Shown here piece after piece: positions 40,497-50,784 of a DNA stretch of 64,000 bases. The stretch is from Saccharothrix sp. NRRL B-16348 (lineage in GTDB: Bacteria > Actinomycetota > Actinomycetes > Mycobacteriales > Pseudonocardiaceae), in NCBI RefSeq assembly GCF_001280085.1, contig NZ_LGED01000214.1, positions 1 through 64,000 of the forward strand, given 5' to 3'. The position numbers and the translations under genes were made by a program. Position 1 is the first letter of the stretch, and every line of letters begins with the position of its first letter. A model generated the notes under the pieces. The model was not told the origin of the DNA. It searched no databases and saw only the letters and a list, made by a program, of their open reading frames with translations.

Positions 40497-41435
40497 TCAG
40501 ACCTCCATGCCGCGGCGGCCGATGAGGTCGAGGTACACGTCCTCCAGCCGGGGCGGCACGGCGTGCACCGAGCGCACGCCGTGGTCGAGCAGGAAGTCCA
40601 GCACCGCGCGTGCCGCCTGGTCGTCGGTGGTCTTGACGCGCAGCACGCCGTTGCGGGTCTCGGTGTCGACCACGCCGGGGATGGCGGTGACGTCCAGCGA
40701 GGTCTCGGCCTCGACCCAGCGGTGCAGGCCGGACATCGCGGCCAGGCCGCGTGGCGACTCGGTGGCGAGCACGCGGCCCTTGTCGATGAGGGTGACGCGG
40801 TCGCAGACCTCTTCGGCCTCGTCCATGTCGTGGGTGGTGATGAGGATGGTGCGGCCTTCGTCGCGCAGCTCGCCGATGAGCTTGCGGAAGTCGCGCGCGG
40901 CCACCGGGTCCATGCCGGTGGTCGGCTCGTCGAACAGGATCAGCTTCGGGTCGCCGATCAGGCCGCGGGCCAGATGCACGCGCTGCTTCATGCCCCGCGA
41001 GAACGTCTCCACGAGGTCGTCGGCCTTGTCGGTGAGGCCCAGGCGGGCCAGCAGCTCGCCGGCGCGCACCTTGGCCCGCGCGTCCGGGATCTTGTGGAGC
41101 GAGGCCCAGTACCGCAGGGTCTGCCGCGCGGTGAGCTTGCCGTACAGGCCGCGTTCGCCGCCGAACACGATGCCGACGTGCTGCCTGACCTGGGCCGCGT
41201 CCGCCACGACGTCGTGGCCGAGCACCTCCGCGGAGCCCGAGGTCGGTAACAGGATCGTGGACAGGATCTTGCACAGCGTGGTCTTGCCCGCGCCGTTCGG
41301 GCCGAGCAGGCCGTGGACCTCGTTCGTGGGCACGTCCAGCGTGAGCCCGTCGAGCGCGGTCACCTCGTCGCCCTTGGGCCGCCAGCCCTTGCCCTTGCGG
41401 AACGTCCTGGTCAGGTTCTGCACACGGACACTCAT
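40497..41435 (-). CDS. ABC transporter ATP-binding protein (DrrA/CcmA-type exporter)
   Basis: 312 aa from the ATG at 41435 (GGGGGTG upstream). Walker A is LLGPNGAGKTTL, and the Q-loop region is HVGIVFGGERGLYGKL. The signature is FSRGMKQRVHLARGL (FSRGM in place of LSGGQ, as in DrrA-like exporters). Walker B is LILFDEPTTGMDPVA and the H-loop ITTHDMDEA. The C-terminal 80 residues (SGLHRWVEAE onward) form the regulatory domain of this subfamily. Substrate unknown; no biosynthetic cluster is adjacent. Confidence 0.92.
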   Translation of the reverse strand: MSVRVQNLTRTFRKGKGWRPKGDEVTALDGLTLDVPTNEVHGLLGPNGAGKTTLCKILSTILLPTSGSAEVLGHDVVADAAQVRQHVGIVFGGERGLYGKLTARQTLRYWASLHKIPDARAKVRAGELLARLGLTDKADDLVETFSRGMKQRVHLARGLIGDPKLILFDEPTTGMDPVAARDFRKLIGELRDEGRTILITTHDMDEAEEVCDRVTLIDKGRVLATESPRGLAAMSGLHRWVEAETSLDVTAIPGVVDTETRNGVLRVKTTDDQAARAVLDFLLDHGVRSVHAVPPRLEDVYLDLIGRRGMEV

Positions 41436-41579
41436 GGTCACCCCCTGGTGGATTCCTGAAGCTACCGGTGGGGCGGGACGCGCGAGGAACGATTTCGGTT
41501 GGCCGTGCCGTCTCGGATACCAGACACGATCGGCGGATGTCGGGTCGTGCGGAGCGGGCCGCCGGGTTGAGATGGGCAC

Positions 41580-43085
41580 ATGCAGCAACCCGTGCAGCTG
41601 GGTCCGAAACCCCTGACCCGCGACGACGTCCACGCCGTGGCCCGAGGCGACGCGCGCGTGGAGATCACGGAGGCGGCCCGCGAGGCGGTCACCACCGCCC
41701 GGGCGCACATCGAACGCCTGGCCACGGCCGATCAGCCGACCTACGGCGTGTCCACCGGCTTCGGCGCGCTGGCGGTGCGGCACATCCCGCCGGACCGCCG
41801 TGCCGCCCTCCAGCAGTCCCTGGTCCGCTCGCACGCCGCGGGCGCGGGCCCTGAGGTCGAGCGCGAGGTCGTGCGCGCCCTCGTCCTGCTCCGCCTCAAG
41901 ACCCTGGCGAGCGGCCACACGGGCGTCCGGCTGGAGACCGCCGAGGCGATGGCCGCGATGCTCAACGCGGGCATCACCCCGGTCGTGCACGAGTTCGGCT
42001 CGCTGGGCTGCTCGGGCGACCTCGCGCCGCTGTCCGCCGCCGCCCTCGCCCTCACCGGTGAAGGCGACGTGCGTGACGCCGCGGGCAACCTGGTCCCGGC
42101 CTCCGCCGCGCTCGCCGAGGCGGGCATCGCGCCCGTGCGCCTGGCCGAGAAGGAGGGCCTGGCGCTGATCAACGGCACGGACGGCATGCTCGGGATGCTG
42201 GTCCTGGCGATCAAGGACCTGGACCACCTGCTCGACGTCGCCGACCTGACCGCCGCGATGAGCGTCGAAGCCCTCCTCGGCACGGACCGGGTGTTCGCCG
42301 CCGACCTCCAGGCCCTGCGCCCGCACCCCGGCCAGGGCCGTTCCGCGCGGCGCATGGCGGAGATCCTGCGCGACTCCGAGATCATGGACAGCCACCGCGG
42401 CCCGGACTGCACGCGCGTCCAGGACGCCTACTCGCTGCGCTGCTCGCCGCAGGTGCACGGCGCGGCGCGGGACACCGTCGCCTACGCCGGGACCGTCGCC
42501 GACCGCGAGCTGGCGTCGTCCATCGACAACCCGGTCGTGCTGGCCGACGGCCGGGTCGAGTCCAACGGCAACTTCCACGGCGCGCCGATCGCCTACGTGC
42601 TGGACTTCCTCGCCATCCCGACGGCGGACGTGGCGAGCATCGCCGAACGGCGCACCGACCGGATGCTGGACGTGAACCGGTCGCACGGCCTGCCGCCGTT
42701 CCTGGCGCACGACCCGGGCGTCGACTCCGGCCACATGATCGCCCAGTACACGCAGGCCGCGATCGTCAGCGAGCTGAAGCGCCTGGCCGTGCCCGCGTCG
42801 GTCGACTCGATCCCGAGCAGCGCGATGCAGGAGGACCACGTCTCCATGGGCTGGTCCGCCGCGCGCAAGCTCCGCCAGGCCGTGGACGGGCTGCGCCGGG
42901 TCCTCGCGATCGAGTTCCTGACCGCCGCGCGCGCCCTGGACCTGCGCAAACCGCTCAACCCCGCCCCCGCCACCGCGGCGGCCGTCGCGAAGCTCCGCGA
43001 GCACGTCCCCGGCCCCGGCCCGGACCGCCACCTCGCGCCCGAGATCGCCGCCGCCGAAGACCTGATCCGAAAGGGAGTGCTGTGA
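41580..43085 (+). CDS. hutH: Histidine ammonia-lyase
   Basis: 501 aa. It makes urocanate from L-histidine, the first step of histidine use. [11 protein letters not shown] holds the catalytic Tyr. [19 protein letters not shown] is the MIO region at about residue 142; the cofactor triad reads Cys-Ser-Gly instead of the textbook Ala-Ser-Gly, which I believe is usual for actinobacterial HutH. Downstream, [25 protein letters not shown] and SNGNFHGAP are the other active-site segments. It is the first gene of an operon in which every later gene overlaps the one before. Confidence 0.96.
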   Translation: MQQPVQLGPKPLTRDDVHAVARGDARVEITEAAREAVTTARAHIERLATADQPTYGVSTGFGALAVRHIPPDRRAALQQSLVRSHAAGAGPEVEREVVRALVLLRLKTLASGHTGVRLETAEAMAAMLNAGITPVVHEFGSLGCSGDLAPLSAAALALTGEGDVRDAAGNLVPASAALAEAGIAPVRLAEKEGLALINGTDGMLGMLVLAIKDLDHLLDVADLTAAMSVEALLGTDRVFAADLQALRPHPGQGRSARRMAEILRDSEIMDSHRGPDCTRVQDAYSLRCSPQVHGAARDTVAYAGTVADRELASSIDNPVVLADGRVESNGNFHGAPIAYVLDFLAIPTADVASIAERRTDRMLDVNRSHGLPPFLAHDPGVDSGHMIAQYTQAAIVSELKRLAVPASVDSIPSSAMQEDHVSMGWSAARKLRQAVDGLRRVLAIEFLTAARALDLRKPLNPAPATAAAVAKLREHVPGPGPDRHLAPEIAAAEDLIRKGVL

Positions 43086-44731
43086 TGGTGCGTGCTGCCC
43101 GAGGGACCGAACTGACCGCCCGGAGCTGGCCGACCGAGGCCGCGCTGCGGATGTTCCACAACAACCTCGACCCCGACGTGGCCGAACGCCCCGAGGACCT
43201 GGTCGTCTACGGCGGCACGGGCAAGGCCGCGCGTGACTGGCCGAGCTTCCACGCCATCAGCCGCGAGCTGGCCGAGCTGAAGGACGACGAGACGCTGCTC
43301 GTGCAGTCCGGCCGCCCGGTCGGCGTCATGCGCACGCACGAGTGGGCGCCGCGGGTGCTCATCGCGAACTCCAACCTCGTGCCCGACTGGGCGAACTGGC
43401 CCGAGTTCCGCCGCTTGGAGGCCGAAGGTCTCACCATGTACGGCCAGATGACGGCCGGTTCGTGGATCTACATCGGCACCCAGGGCATCCTCCAGGGCAC
43501 GTACGAGACGTTCGCCGCCGTGGCCAACAAGCGGTTCAACGGCACCCTGCGCGGCACGCTCACCGTCACGGCCGGCCTGGGCGGCATGGGCGGCGCGCAA
43601 CCGCTTGCGGTCACCATGAACGAGGGCGTGGCGCTCTGCGTCGAGGTCGACCCGCAGCGCGCCCGCCGCCGCGTGGAGACCCGCTACCTGGACGAGGTCG
43701 CCGACGACATCGACGACGCGATCGCCCGCGTGCTGGCCGCGAAGTCCGAGGGCCGCCCGCTGTCCGTCGGCCTGATCGGCAACGCCGCCGAGGTGCTGCC
43801 GGAGCTGCTGCGCCGGGACGTGCCGGTGGACATCGTCACCGACCAGACCTCCGCGCACGACCCGCTGGCGTACTGCCCGAAGGGCGTCGCGGTCGAGGAC
43901 TGGCCGGACTACGCCGCCAAGAAGCCCGACGAGTTCACCGACCGGGCCCGCGAGTCGATGGCCGACCACGTCGAGGCCATGGTGGGCTTCCTGGACCGCG
44001 GCGCGGAGGTGTTCGACTACGGCAACTCGATCCGCGGCGAGGCCAAGGCGGGCGGCTGCGAGCGGGCGTTCGACTTCCCCGGCTTCGTGCCCGCCTACAT
44101 CCGGCCGCTGTTCTGCGAGGGCAAGGGCCCGTTCCGCTGGGCGGCGCTCTCCGGCGACCCGGCCGACATCGCGAAGACCGACCGGGCGATCCTGGAGCTG
44201 TTCCCGGAGAACGAGCAGCTCGCGCGGTGGATCAAGATGGCCGGCGAGCGCGTCGAGTTCCAGGGCCTGCCCGCCCGCATCTGCTGGCTCGGGTACGGCG
44301 AACGCCACCTCGCGGGCCTGAAGTTCAACGAGATGGTGGCGTCGGGCGAGCTGTCCGCGCCGATCGTCATCGGCCGCGACCACCTGGACTGCGGCTCGGT
44401 CGCGTCGCCGTACCGGGAGACCGAGGCGATGGCCGACGGCTCGGACGCGATCGCCGACTGGCCGCTGCTGAACGCCCTGGTCAACACCGCGTCCGGCGCG
44501 ACCTGGGTGTCGCTGCACCACGGCGGCGGCGTCGGCATCGGCCGGTCCATCCACGCCGGTCAGGTGACGGTCGCGGACGGCACGCCGCTGGCCGCGCAGA
44601 AGATCGAACGGGTGCTGACCAACGACCCCGCGATGGGCGTGATCCGGCACGTGGACGCCGGGTACCAGCGGGCGGTCGACGTGGCGGCTTCGAAGGACGT
44701 CCACATCCCGATGAGCGCTTCCGATGACTGA
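43082..44731 (+). CDS. hutU: Urocanate hydratase
   Basis: 549 aa, the typical length. It converts urocanate to imidazolonepropionate using NAD as an electrophile. The NAD-binding [16 protein letters not shown], the [20 protein letters not shown] segment and the conserved [21 protein letters not shown] and [15 protein letters not shown] stretches are present. GTG at 43082 overlaps the hutH stop; ATG at 43085 is the alternative. Confidence 0.97.
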   Translation: MMVRAARGTELTARSWPTEAALRMFHNNLDPDVAERPEDLVVYGGTGKAARDWPSFHAISRELAELKDDETLLVQSGRPVGVMRTHEWAPRVLIANSNLVPDWANWPEFRRLEAEGLTMYGQMTAGSWIYIGTQGILQGTYETFAAVANKRFNGTLRGTLTVTAGLGGMGGAQPLAVTMNEGVALCVEVDPQRARRRVETRYLDEVADDIDDAIARVLAAKSEGRPLSVGLIGNAAEVLPELLRRDVPVDIVTDQTSAHDPLAYCPKGVAVEDWPDYAAKKPDEFTDRARESMADHVEAMVGFLDRGAEVFDYGNSIRGEAKAGGCERAFDFPGFVPAYIRPLFCEGKGPFRWAALSGDPADIAKTDRAILELFPENEQLARWIKMAGERVEFQGLPARICWLGYGERHLAGLKFNEMVASGELSAPIVIGRDHLDCGSVASPYRETEAMADGSDAIADWPLLNALVNTASGATWVSLHHGGGVGIGRSIHAGQVTVADGTPLAAQKIERVLTNDPAMGVIRHVDAGYQRAVDVAASKDVHIPMSASDD

Positions 44732-45902
44732 CCTCGCGGACATCGCCGACGTCGGGCGCGACCCCAAGCGCGGCGGCTACTCGCGGCACGGGTTCGACGA
44801 CGTGGAACGCGAGCTGCGCGCCTGGTTCGTGGCGGAGGCCGAACGCCGCGGGCTGGACGTCCGGCCCGACCGCAACGGCAACATCTGGGCGTGGTGGGGC
44901 ACGCCGGGACCGGACGCGGTGATCACCGGCAGCCACCTCGACTCGGTGCCGGGCGGCGGCGCGTTCGACGGGCCGCTGGGCGTCGTGTCGGCGTTGCAGG
45001 CCTTCGACCTGCTGCGCGCGAAGGGGTTCACGCCGGCGAAGCCGCTGGCGATCGTCGTGTTCGTGGAGGAGGAGGGCGGGCGCTTCGGCGTCGCCTGCCT
45101 GGGGTCGCGGCTGATGACGGGCGCGATCACGGCCGAGGCCGCGTGCCGGCTGGTCGACGCGGACGGCGTCACGTTCGGCGAGGCCGCCCACGCCGCCGGG
45201 TTCGACCCGCTGCGGATGGGGCGCGACGACCGCGCCCTGTCGTCCGTCGGCGCGTTCGTCGAGCTGCACGTCGAGCAGGGGCGCGGGCTGGACGTGCCGG
45301 TGGGGCTGGCGAGCTCGATCCTGGCGCACGGGCGGTGGCGGTACACGTTCCGCGGCGAGGGCAACCACGCCGGGGCGACGCTGATCGAGGACCGGCGCGA
45401 CCCGATGCTGCCCGCCGCGCGGATGGTGCTGGCCGCCCGTCGTGCGGCCACGGCCGGCGCGCGGGCCACGGTCGGCCGGATCGTGCCGAACCCCGGCGGC
45501 ACCAACGTGATCGCGTCGTCGGTGGACGTGTGGCTGGACGCGCGGGCCGAGGACGAGCCGCGCACCCGTGAGGTGGTCTCGCACATCACGTCGGCGGCCC
45601 GTGAGGCGGCGGAGGAGGAGGGCTGCGAGGTGCGCGTGGCCGAGGAGAGCTGGGGCGGGACGGTGCACTTCGACCCGGGTCTCCTGTCCCGGGTCCGGGC
45701 CGCGCTCGGTGAGGACACGCCCGCGTTGCCGACCGGCGCCGGTCACGACGCCGGGATCCTGGCGGCGCACGTGCCGACCGCCATGCTGTTCGTGCGCAAC
45801 CCGACCGGGATCAGCCACGCGCCGGAGGAGTTCGCCGAGGCGGACGACTGCGCGGCGGGCGTGGTGGCGCTGGCGACGACGTTGGAGCACTTGACGCGAT
45901 GA
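44724..45902 (+). CDS. M20 family amidase/deformylase of the hut operon (allantoate-amidohydrolase-like)
   Basis: 392 aa, M20/hydantoinase-carbamoylase type. Metal ligands are seen in [21 protein letters not shown] (His, Asp), [18 protein letters not shown] (Glu pair), [11 protein letters not shown] (His) and [10 protein letters not shown] near the end, with [15 protein letters not shown] in the lid domain. Homologues hydrolyse N-carbamoyl amino acids or allantoate. In this operon the reaction still needed after HutF is hydrolysis of N-formyl-L-glutamate. No hutG-type deformylase is present, so this enzyme most likely fills that role. It overlaps hutU and hutF. Confidence 0.85.
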   Translation: MTDLADIADVGRDPKRGGYSRHGFDDVERELRAWFVAEAERRGLDVRPDRNGNIWAWWGTPGPDAVITGSHLDSVPGGGAFDGPLGVVSALQAFDLLRAKGFTPAKPLAIVVFVEEEGGRFGVACLGSRLMTGAITAEAACRLVDADGVTFGEAAHAAGFDPLRMGRDDRALSSVGAFVELHVEQGRGLDVPVGLASSILAHGRWRYTFRGEGNHAGATLIEDRRDPMLPAARMVLAARRAATAGARATVGRIVPNPGGTNVIASSVDVWLDARAEDEPRTREVVSHITSAAREAAEEEGCEVRVAEESWGGTVHFDPGLLSRVRAALGEDTPALPTGAGHDAGILAAHVPTAMLFVRNPTGISHAPEEFAEADDCAAGVVALATTLEHLTR

Positions 45903-47179
45903 AGAGCTTCTGGTGCGAGCGGGCGTGGTTGCCGGACGGCATCGCGGCGCGGGTGCTGGTGCGCGTGGACCAGGGCGCCATCGCGTCCGTGTCCACTGTG
46001 GACACCATCCCGCTTGGCGTGGAACGGCTCTACGGCCTGGTGTTCCCGGGTTTCGCGAACGCGCACTCGCACGCGTTCCACCGGGCGTTGCGCGGGCGCA
46101 CGAACTCCGACGGCGGCACGTTCTGGACGTGGCGCGACCGGATGTACGCGGTGGCGGAGCGGTTGACGCCCGACTCGTACCTGAAGCTGGCCACGGCGGT
46201 GTACGCGGAGATGGCCGTGGCGGGGGTGACGGCGGTGGGCGAGTTCCACTACCTGCACCACGGCGGCAACGAGATGGCGGAGGCCCTCCGGCAGGCCGCC
46301 CGGGACGCCGGGATCAGGCTCACCCTGCTGGACGCCTGCTACCTCGCGGGCGGGATCGGGCAGCCCGTGCGCGGGGTGCAGGAGCGGTTCTCCGACGGCA
46401 CCGGTGACCGGTGGCTGGACCGGGTCGCCGAGCTGCGCGGTGACGCGAACACCAGGATCGGCGCGGCGATCCACTCGGTCCGCGCGGTGCCCCGTGAGAC
46501 GTTGTCGCTGGTGGCGGGCGCGTTCCCGGATCGGCCGCTGCACGTGCACCTGTCGGAGCAGCCGGCCGAGAACGAGGCGTGCCTGGCGTCGTACGGCCTC
46601 ACGCCGACCGAGCTGCTGGCCGAGGCAGGCGCCCTCACGCCGCGCACGACGGCCGTGCACGGGACGCACCTGTCCACAAAGGACATCGGGCTGCTCGGCT
46701 CGACGCGCACCGGCGTCTGCTTCTGCCCGACGACGGAGGCCGACCTGGCGGACGGCATCGGCCCGGCGCGGGAGTTGGCGGAAGCGGGGTCGCCGTTGTC
46801 GTTGGGCAGCGACCAGCACGCGGTGATCGACCCGTTGGCGGAAGCCCGCGCCCTGGAGCACCACGAACGCCTGCGGACGGGCCAACGCGGCAGGTTCACC
46901 CCGGCGGAACTCGTCGGGGCGCTGACGAACCACGCCTCGATCGGGTGGCCCGAGGCCGGTCGGCTGGAGGTCGGCGCACCGGCCGACCTGGTCGCCGTCC
47001 GGCTGGACTCGGTCCGGACCGCCGGCGCCGAGCCCGAGCAGGTGGTGCTGGCCGCCACGGCGTCCGACGTGGCCGTCGTCGTGGTGGGCGGGAAGGTCGT
47101 GGCGCGCGACGGCGTGCACCAGCAGCTGGGCGACGTCGCGAAGCTGCTGACCGAGCAGATCGGGGCGTACTACCGATGA
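45899..47179 (+). CDS. hutF: Formimidoylglutamate deiminase
   Basis: 426 aa, amidohydrolase superfamily. It converts N-formimino-L-glutamate to N-formyl-L-glutamate and ammonia. The zinc-binding [18 protein letters not shown] is followed by [41 protein letters not shown] (His and Glu), and [15 protein letters not shown] (Asp). The presence of HutF tells that the operon uses the five-step, formylglutamate route. It overlaps both neighbours by four bases. Confidence 0.94.
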   Translation: MKSFWCERAWLPDGIAARVLVRVDQGAIASVSTVDTIPLGVERLYGLVFPGFANAHSHAFHRALRGRTNSDGGTFWTWRDRMYAVAERLTPDSYLKLATAVYAEMAVAGVTAVGEFHYLHHGGNEMAEALRQAARDAGIRLTLLDACYLAGGIGQPVRGVQERFSDGTGDRWLDRVAELRGDANTRIGAAIHSVRAVPRETLSLVAGAFPDRPLHVHLSEQPAENEACLASYGLTPTELLAEAGALTPRTTAVHGTHLSTKDIGLLGSTRTGVCFCPTTEADLADGIGPARELAEAGSPLSLGSDQHAVIDPLAEARALEHHERLRTGQRGRFTPAELVGALTNHASIGWPEAGRLEVGAPADLVAVRLDSVRTAGAEPEQVVLAATASDVAVVVVGGKVVARDGVHQQLGDVAKLLTEQIGAYYR

Positions 47180-48321
47180 GCACCCTCGTCACCGGCATCG
47201 GCGAGCTGACCACGAACGACCCCGAGCTGGGCCGCCTCGCCGACGCCGCGCTCGTCCTCGCCGACGGCCGGGTGGCGTGGGTCGGACCCGCGTCGTCCGC
47301 GCCCGCCGCCGACGAACGGGTCGACGTGGCGGGGCGGGCGGTGCTCCCCGGCTGGGTCGACAGCCACACGCACCTGGTGTTCGCGGGCGACCGGACGGCC
47401 GAGTTCGAGGCGCGCATGGCCGGTCAGGCGTACGCGGCCGGCGGCATCGCCGTGACGGTCGACGCGACGCGGGCGGCGTCCGACGACGCGCTCGCGGCGA
47501 ACCTTCGGCGGCACGTCGCCGAGGCCGTGGCGCAGGGGACGACCACGATCGAGACCAAGACCGGGTACGGGTTGACGGTCGACGACGAGGTGCGGTCGGC
47601 GCGGATCGCGGCCCGCGAAGCCGACGAGGTCACGTTCCTGGGCGCGCACCTCGTGCCGCCGGGCGCCGACGCGGACGAGTACGTGGCGCTGGTGGTCGGC
47701 GAGATGCTCGACGCCGTAGCGCCGCACGTGCGGTGGGCGGACGTGTTCTGCGAGCAGGGCGCGTTCGACGCCGACCAGTCGCGGGCCGTGCTGACGGCCG
47801 CCCAGGCCAAGGGCCTCGGGCTGCGGGTGCACGGCAACCAGCTGGGGGAGGGCCCCGGCGTGCGGCTGGCGGTGGAGCTGGGCGCGGCGAGCGTCGACCA
47901 CTGCACCTACCTCTCGGACGCCGACGTCGACGCGTTGGCCGGCTCCGACACCGTCGCCACGCTGCTCCCGGCGTGCGACCTGTCGACCCGCCAGTCGCTG
48001 CCGCCCGCCCGTCGCCTCCTCGACGCGGGCGCGACGGTCGCCCTGGCCAGCAACTGCAACCCGGGCAGCTCCTACACCACCTCGATGGCGTACTGCATCA
48101 CGACGGCCGTCCTCCAGCTGCGGATGACCATCGAGGAAGCCGTCACCGCCGCCACCCTGAACGGCGCGAAGGCGTTGCGGCGCACCGATGTCGGCCACCT
48201 GTCACCGGGCGCCCGCGCCGACGTCCACGTGCTCGACGCGCCCTCCGCCACGCACCTGGCGTACCGGCCGGGTGTCCCGCTCACGCACGCTGTGTGGCGG
48301 GCAGGCGTTCGACAGCGGTGA
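47176..48321 (+). CDS. hutI: Imidazolonepropionase
   Basis: 381 aa from the ATG at 47176. It opens the imidazolone ring to formiminoglutamate. The metal-binding [16 protein letters not shown], then [47 protein letters not shown] and [12 protein letters not shown] are family landmarks. It is the last hut gene. Its 3' end overlaps the convergent DapA-family gene by 41 bases, so no classical terminator fits between them. Confidence 0.95.
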   Translation: MSTLVTGIGELTTNDPELGRLADAALVLADGRVAWVGPASSAPAADERVDVAGRAVLPGWVDSHTHLVFAGDRTAEFEARMAGQAYAAGGIAVTVDATRAASDDALAANLRRHVAEAVAQGTTTIETKTGYGLTVDDEVRSARIAAREADEVTFLGAHLVPPGADADEYVALVVGEMLDAVAPHVRWADVFCEQGAFDADQSRAVLTAAQAKGLGLRVHGNQLGEGPGVRLAVELGAASVDHCTYLSDADVDALAGSDTVATLLPACDLSTRQSLPPARRLLDAGATVALASNCNPGSSYTTSMAYCITTAVLQLRMTIEEAVTAATLNGAKALRRTDVGHLSPGARADVHVLDAPSATHLAYRPGVPLTHAVWRAGVRQR

Positions 48322-49162
48322 GGGCGGCCGACGTGCTGTCCGGGTGGGCGGGCAGGAGCGGGAGGCGGACGTCCGGCGTCGGGATGCGGCCCTGCGCGTG
48401 CAGCACGGCCTTGACCACGGTCGGGTTCGGCTCCGCGAACAGCGCCGCCGACAGCTGACCCAGCCGCCCGCCCAGAGCCCGCGCCACGGCCACGTCACCG
48501 GCGTGCCAAGCGTCGATCAGGCGGGCGAACTCGGCGGTGGCGACGTGCGCCGAGGCCAGGATGCCGCCGTGCGCGCCGAGCGCCAGCAGCGGCGAGATGA
48601 ACGCGTCGTCACCGCCGAGGATCGCCAGGTCGGCCGGCAGGTCGGCGAACAGCTCGACCGTGTCCGCGTTGATGCCGCCCGCCGCGTACTTCAGGCCCAC
48701 GACACCGGGCACGTCCGCCAACCGCCGCAACGTGCCCGCGGACAGGTACTGGCCCGTCCGGTACGGGATGTCGTAGACGACCAGCGGCACGGGGCTGTCG
48801 GCGGCCAGCCGGGTCAGGTAGGCGAGCGCGCCTTCCTCGCCGGGGCGGACGAACGACGGCACCACGGTCAGCGACGCCACCACCTCCGGGTGGTCGGCCA
48901 AGGCCTGAAGGGCCTGCGGCGTGTTCGCGCCCACGACCAGCGGCGCGTGGCGCTCGCGGCTGACCCGCGTGACCACGCCCAGCACCGCCTGCTGCTCGAC
49001 CGGCGTGAGCGACGAGGGCTCCGCCGTCGTGCCCAACGCCACCAGGCCACGCGCGCCGTCGTCCAACGCCTGGTGGGCGAGGGCCTCCAGCGCGTCCAGG
49101 GCCACGGCGCCGGACCGGTCGAACGGCGTGATCAACGGGACGTGCAAGCCGGTGAGCGTCAT
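48281..49162 (-). CDS. Dihydrodipicolinate synthase/N-acetylneuraminate lyase family protein
   Basis: 293 aa from the ATG at 49162. It is a class I aldolase-type TIM barrel: the Schiff-base Lys is in [14 protein letters not shown] and the Tyr in [16 protein letters not shown]. The pyruvate-binding GTTGE loop reads [10 protein letters not shown], with Ala for Gly, so it is probably not the lysine-pathway DapA but a catabolic aldolase or dehydratase. It is divergent from the LysR gene, which likely controls it. Its position against hutI may be accidental. Confidence 0.88.
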   Translation of the reverse strand: MTLTGLHVPLITPFDRSGAVALDALEALAHQALDDGARGLVALGTTAEPSSLTPVEQQAVLGVVTRVSRERHAPLVVGANTPQALQALADHPEVVASLTVVPSFVRPGEEGALAYLTRLAADSPVPLVVYDIPYRTGQYLSAGTLRRLADVPGVVGLKYAAGGINADTVELFADLPADLAILGGDDAFISPLLALGAHGGILASAHVATAEFARLIDAWHAGDVAVARALGGRLGQLSAALFAEPNPTVVKAVLHAQGRIPTPDVRLPLLPAHPDSTSAALTAVERLPATQRA

Positions 49163-49233
49163 GACCACTACGGTGCCCGCCCGGACCGTGAAGGACCAGT
49201 CCGCGTTCCTCAACGCAACCGTAAGCTGAGCTG

Positions 49234-50130
49234 ATGCTCGACGTCCGCCGCCTGCGGCTCCTGCGCGACCTGGCCCACCTGGGCACGATCGCCGCCGTCG
49301 CCCAGGCGCACGCCTACACGCCGTCCGCCGTGTCCCAGCAACTCGCCGCCCTGCAACGCGAAGCCGGCGTGCCGCTGCTGGAGCACACCGGCCGCAGCGT
49401 CAGCCTCACGCCCGCCGCCACCGCGCTCGTCCAGCACACCGAGACGATCCTCGCCGCCCTGGAAGCCGCGACCGCCACGCTGGCCGCCGCGCGCACCGGC
49501 CTGTCCGGCGCCGTGCGGATCGGGGCGTTCCCCAGCGCCGTGCCGACCCTGCTGCCCGCCGCGCTGGTCGCGCTGGGCCGCGACCACCCGGCGCTCGACC
49601 TCATGGTCACCGAGTTGGACCCGGTCGACATGCCGGACGCGTTGCGCGACGGGCGGCTGGACGTGGCGCTGTGGCACGACTACGACATCGCACCGGTCGA
49701 ACCCGATCCCGGCGTCGAGTCGGTGCGGCTGCTGGACGAGAAGGTGTTCCTCGCCGTGCCCGCCGACGGCCCGCCCGACGCGACGATCGCGAGCACGCGT
49801 GACGCGGCGTGGATCGTCGGCAGCCCCGGCACGCTGTGCCACACCGTGGCGACGAGGGTCTGCCAGGCGGCCGGGTTCACCGCCAGGGTGCGCCACCACG
49901 CCGACGACTTCACCGCCGTGCTCGCCCTGGTCGCCGCCGGTCAAGGTGTCGCGCTCGTGCCCGAACTCGGCGCGACGCGCCCGCCCGCCGACGTCCGCCT
50001 GGTCCCGCTGGACGTCCACCGCCGCACCCGCATCGCCTACCGCCGAGGTTCGGGCGGCCATCCCGTGGTCGCCGCGTGCGTCACCGCGCTGGAGTCCTCG
50101 ACCCGGGCCTATCTGGCATCTCCCTCCTGA
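49234..50130 (+). CDS. LysR family transcriptional regulator
   Basis: 298 aa. The N-terminal HTH is DVRRLRLLRDLAHLGTIAAVAQAHAYTPSAVSQQLAALQREAGVPLLEHTG. The effector domain follows (AVRIGAFPSAVPTLLPAAL; VFLAVPADGPP; VLALVAAGQGVALVPELG). The divergent arrangement with the DapA-family gene (71 bases between starts) is the standard LysR layout. The inducer is unknown; a link to the hut operon is possible but not shown. Confidence 0.92.
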   Translation: MLDVRRLRLLRDLAHLGTIAAVAQAHAYTPSAVSQQLAALQREAGVPLLEHTGRSVSLTPAATALVQHTETILAALEAATATLAAARTGLSGAVRIGAFPSAVPTLLPAALVALGRDHPALDLMVTELDPVDMPDALRDGRLDVALWHDYDIAPVEPDPGVESVRLLDEKVFLAVPADGPPDATIASTRDAAWIVGSPGTLCHTVATRVCQAAGFTARVRHHADDFTAVLALVAAGQGVALVPELGATRPPADVRLVPLDVHRRTRIAYRRGSGGHPVVAACVTALESSTRAYLASPS

Positions 50131-50196
50131 GAGGGAGGCGGAAGACCGCTCGCGCGAGCGATCAGTTCCGGCGTCGGGATCCGCAGGATTCACGGC

Positions 50197-50784
50197 ATGA
50201 CAACGATCAAGCACCCGGAGTTCGTCGCCGCACCGCTGCTCGTCCTGACCTACGGCGTCTGCCGGATCGTCGACGGGTTCGACGGCGAACGCGGACCCGG
50301 CCCGGCCTGGACGATCGGGCACCTCGCGTTCCTGGCCGCGCTGGCCCTGTTCGTGGTGATCTTCCGGCACATGCGCCGGCTGATCGGGCCACGGGCCCGG
50401 ATCACCGCCGTGGTCGCCACGCTGGGCGCGTTGGCGCTGTTCGGGCAGTTCTCGGTGGACGTGGTGGCCGGGTTCGTGGCCGACGACCACGAAGCGATGG
50501 CGATGTGGACCCGTGGGATCCGGACCTTGCCCGGCGTCGCGACGGTGATCTACGACTTCGGCCCGTACCTGTTCTACGTCGGCCAACTGGTGCTGGTCGT
50601 CCAGCTCGCCCTGCACCGGCACGTGAAGGCGTGGACGCCGGTGCTGGTGCTCGCCGACCTCTCGATGCCGTTCATCGACAAGGACCTCATTCCGGTCGGC
50701 GCGGTGCTGATGGTCGTCTCGTTCCTGCCCCTGGCACTCCGGGCGCGGGAAGTCGGCCCGGCCCGCGAGACGGCCCTCGTGTGA
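50197..50784 (+). CDS. Six-helix membrane protein, co-transcribed with a two-component system
   Basis: 195 aa. Hydrophobic segments are at FVAAPLLVLTYGVCRIVDG, IGHLAFLAALALFVVIF, ITAVVATLGALALFGQFSVDVVAGFV, VIYDFGPYLFYVGQLVLVVQLAL, WTPVLVLADLSMPFI and LIPVGAVLMVVSFLPLAL. No catalytic motif is visible. The kinase gene starts within its stop codon, so it may be a sensing or target component of that system. Function unknown. Confidence 0.72.
   Translation: MTTIKHPEFVAAPLLVLTYGVCRIVDGFDGERGPGPAWTIGHLAFLAALALFVVIFRHMRRLIGPRARITAVVATLGALALFGQFSVDVVAGFVADDHEAMAMWTRGIRTLPGVATVIYDFGPYLFYVGQLVLVVQLALHRHVKAWTPVLVLADLSMPFIDKDLIPVGAVLMVVSFLPLALRAREVGPARETALV

Noticed and set aside
48281..49162. DapA of lysine biosynthesis
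   Set aside because: The GTTGE pyruvate loop is changed to GTTAE and the gene is paired with a LysR regulator beside a catabolic operon, so only the family and not the lysine-pathway role is supported.
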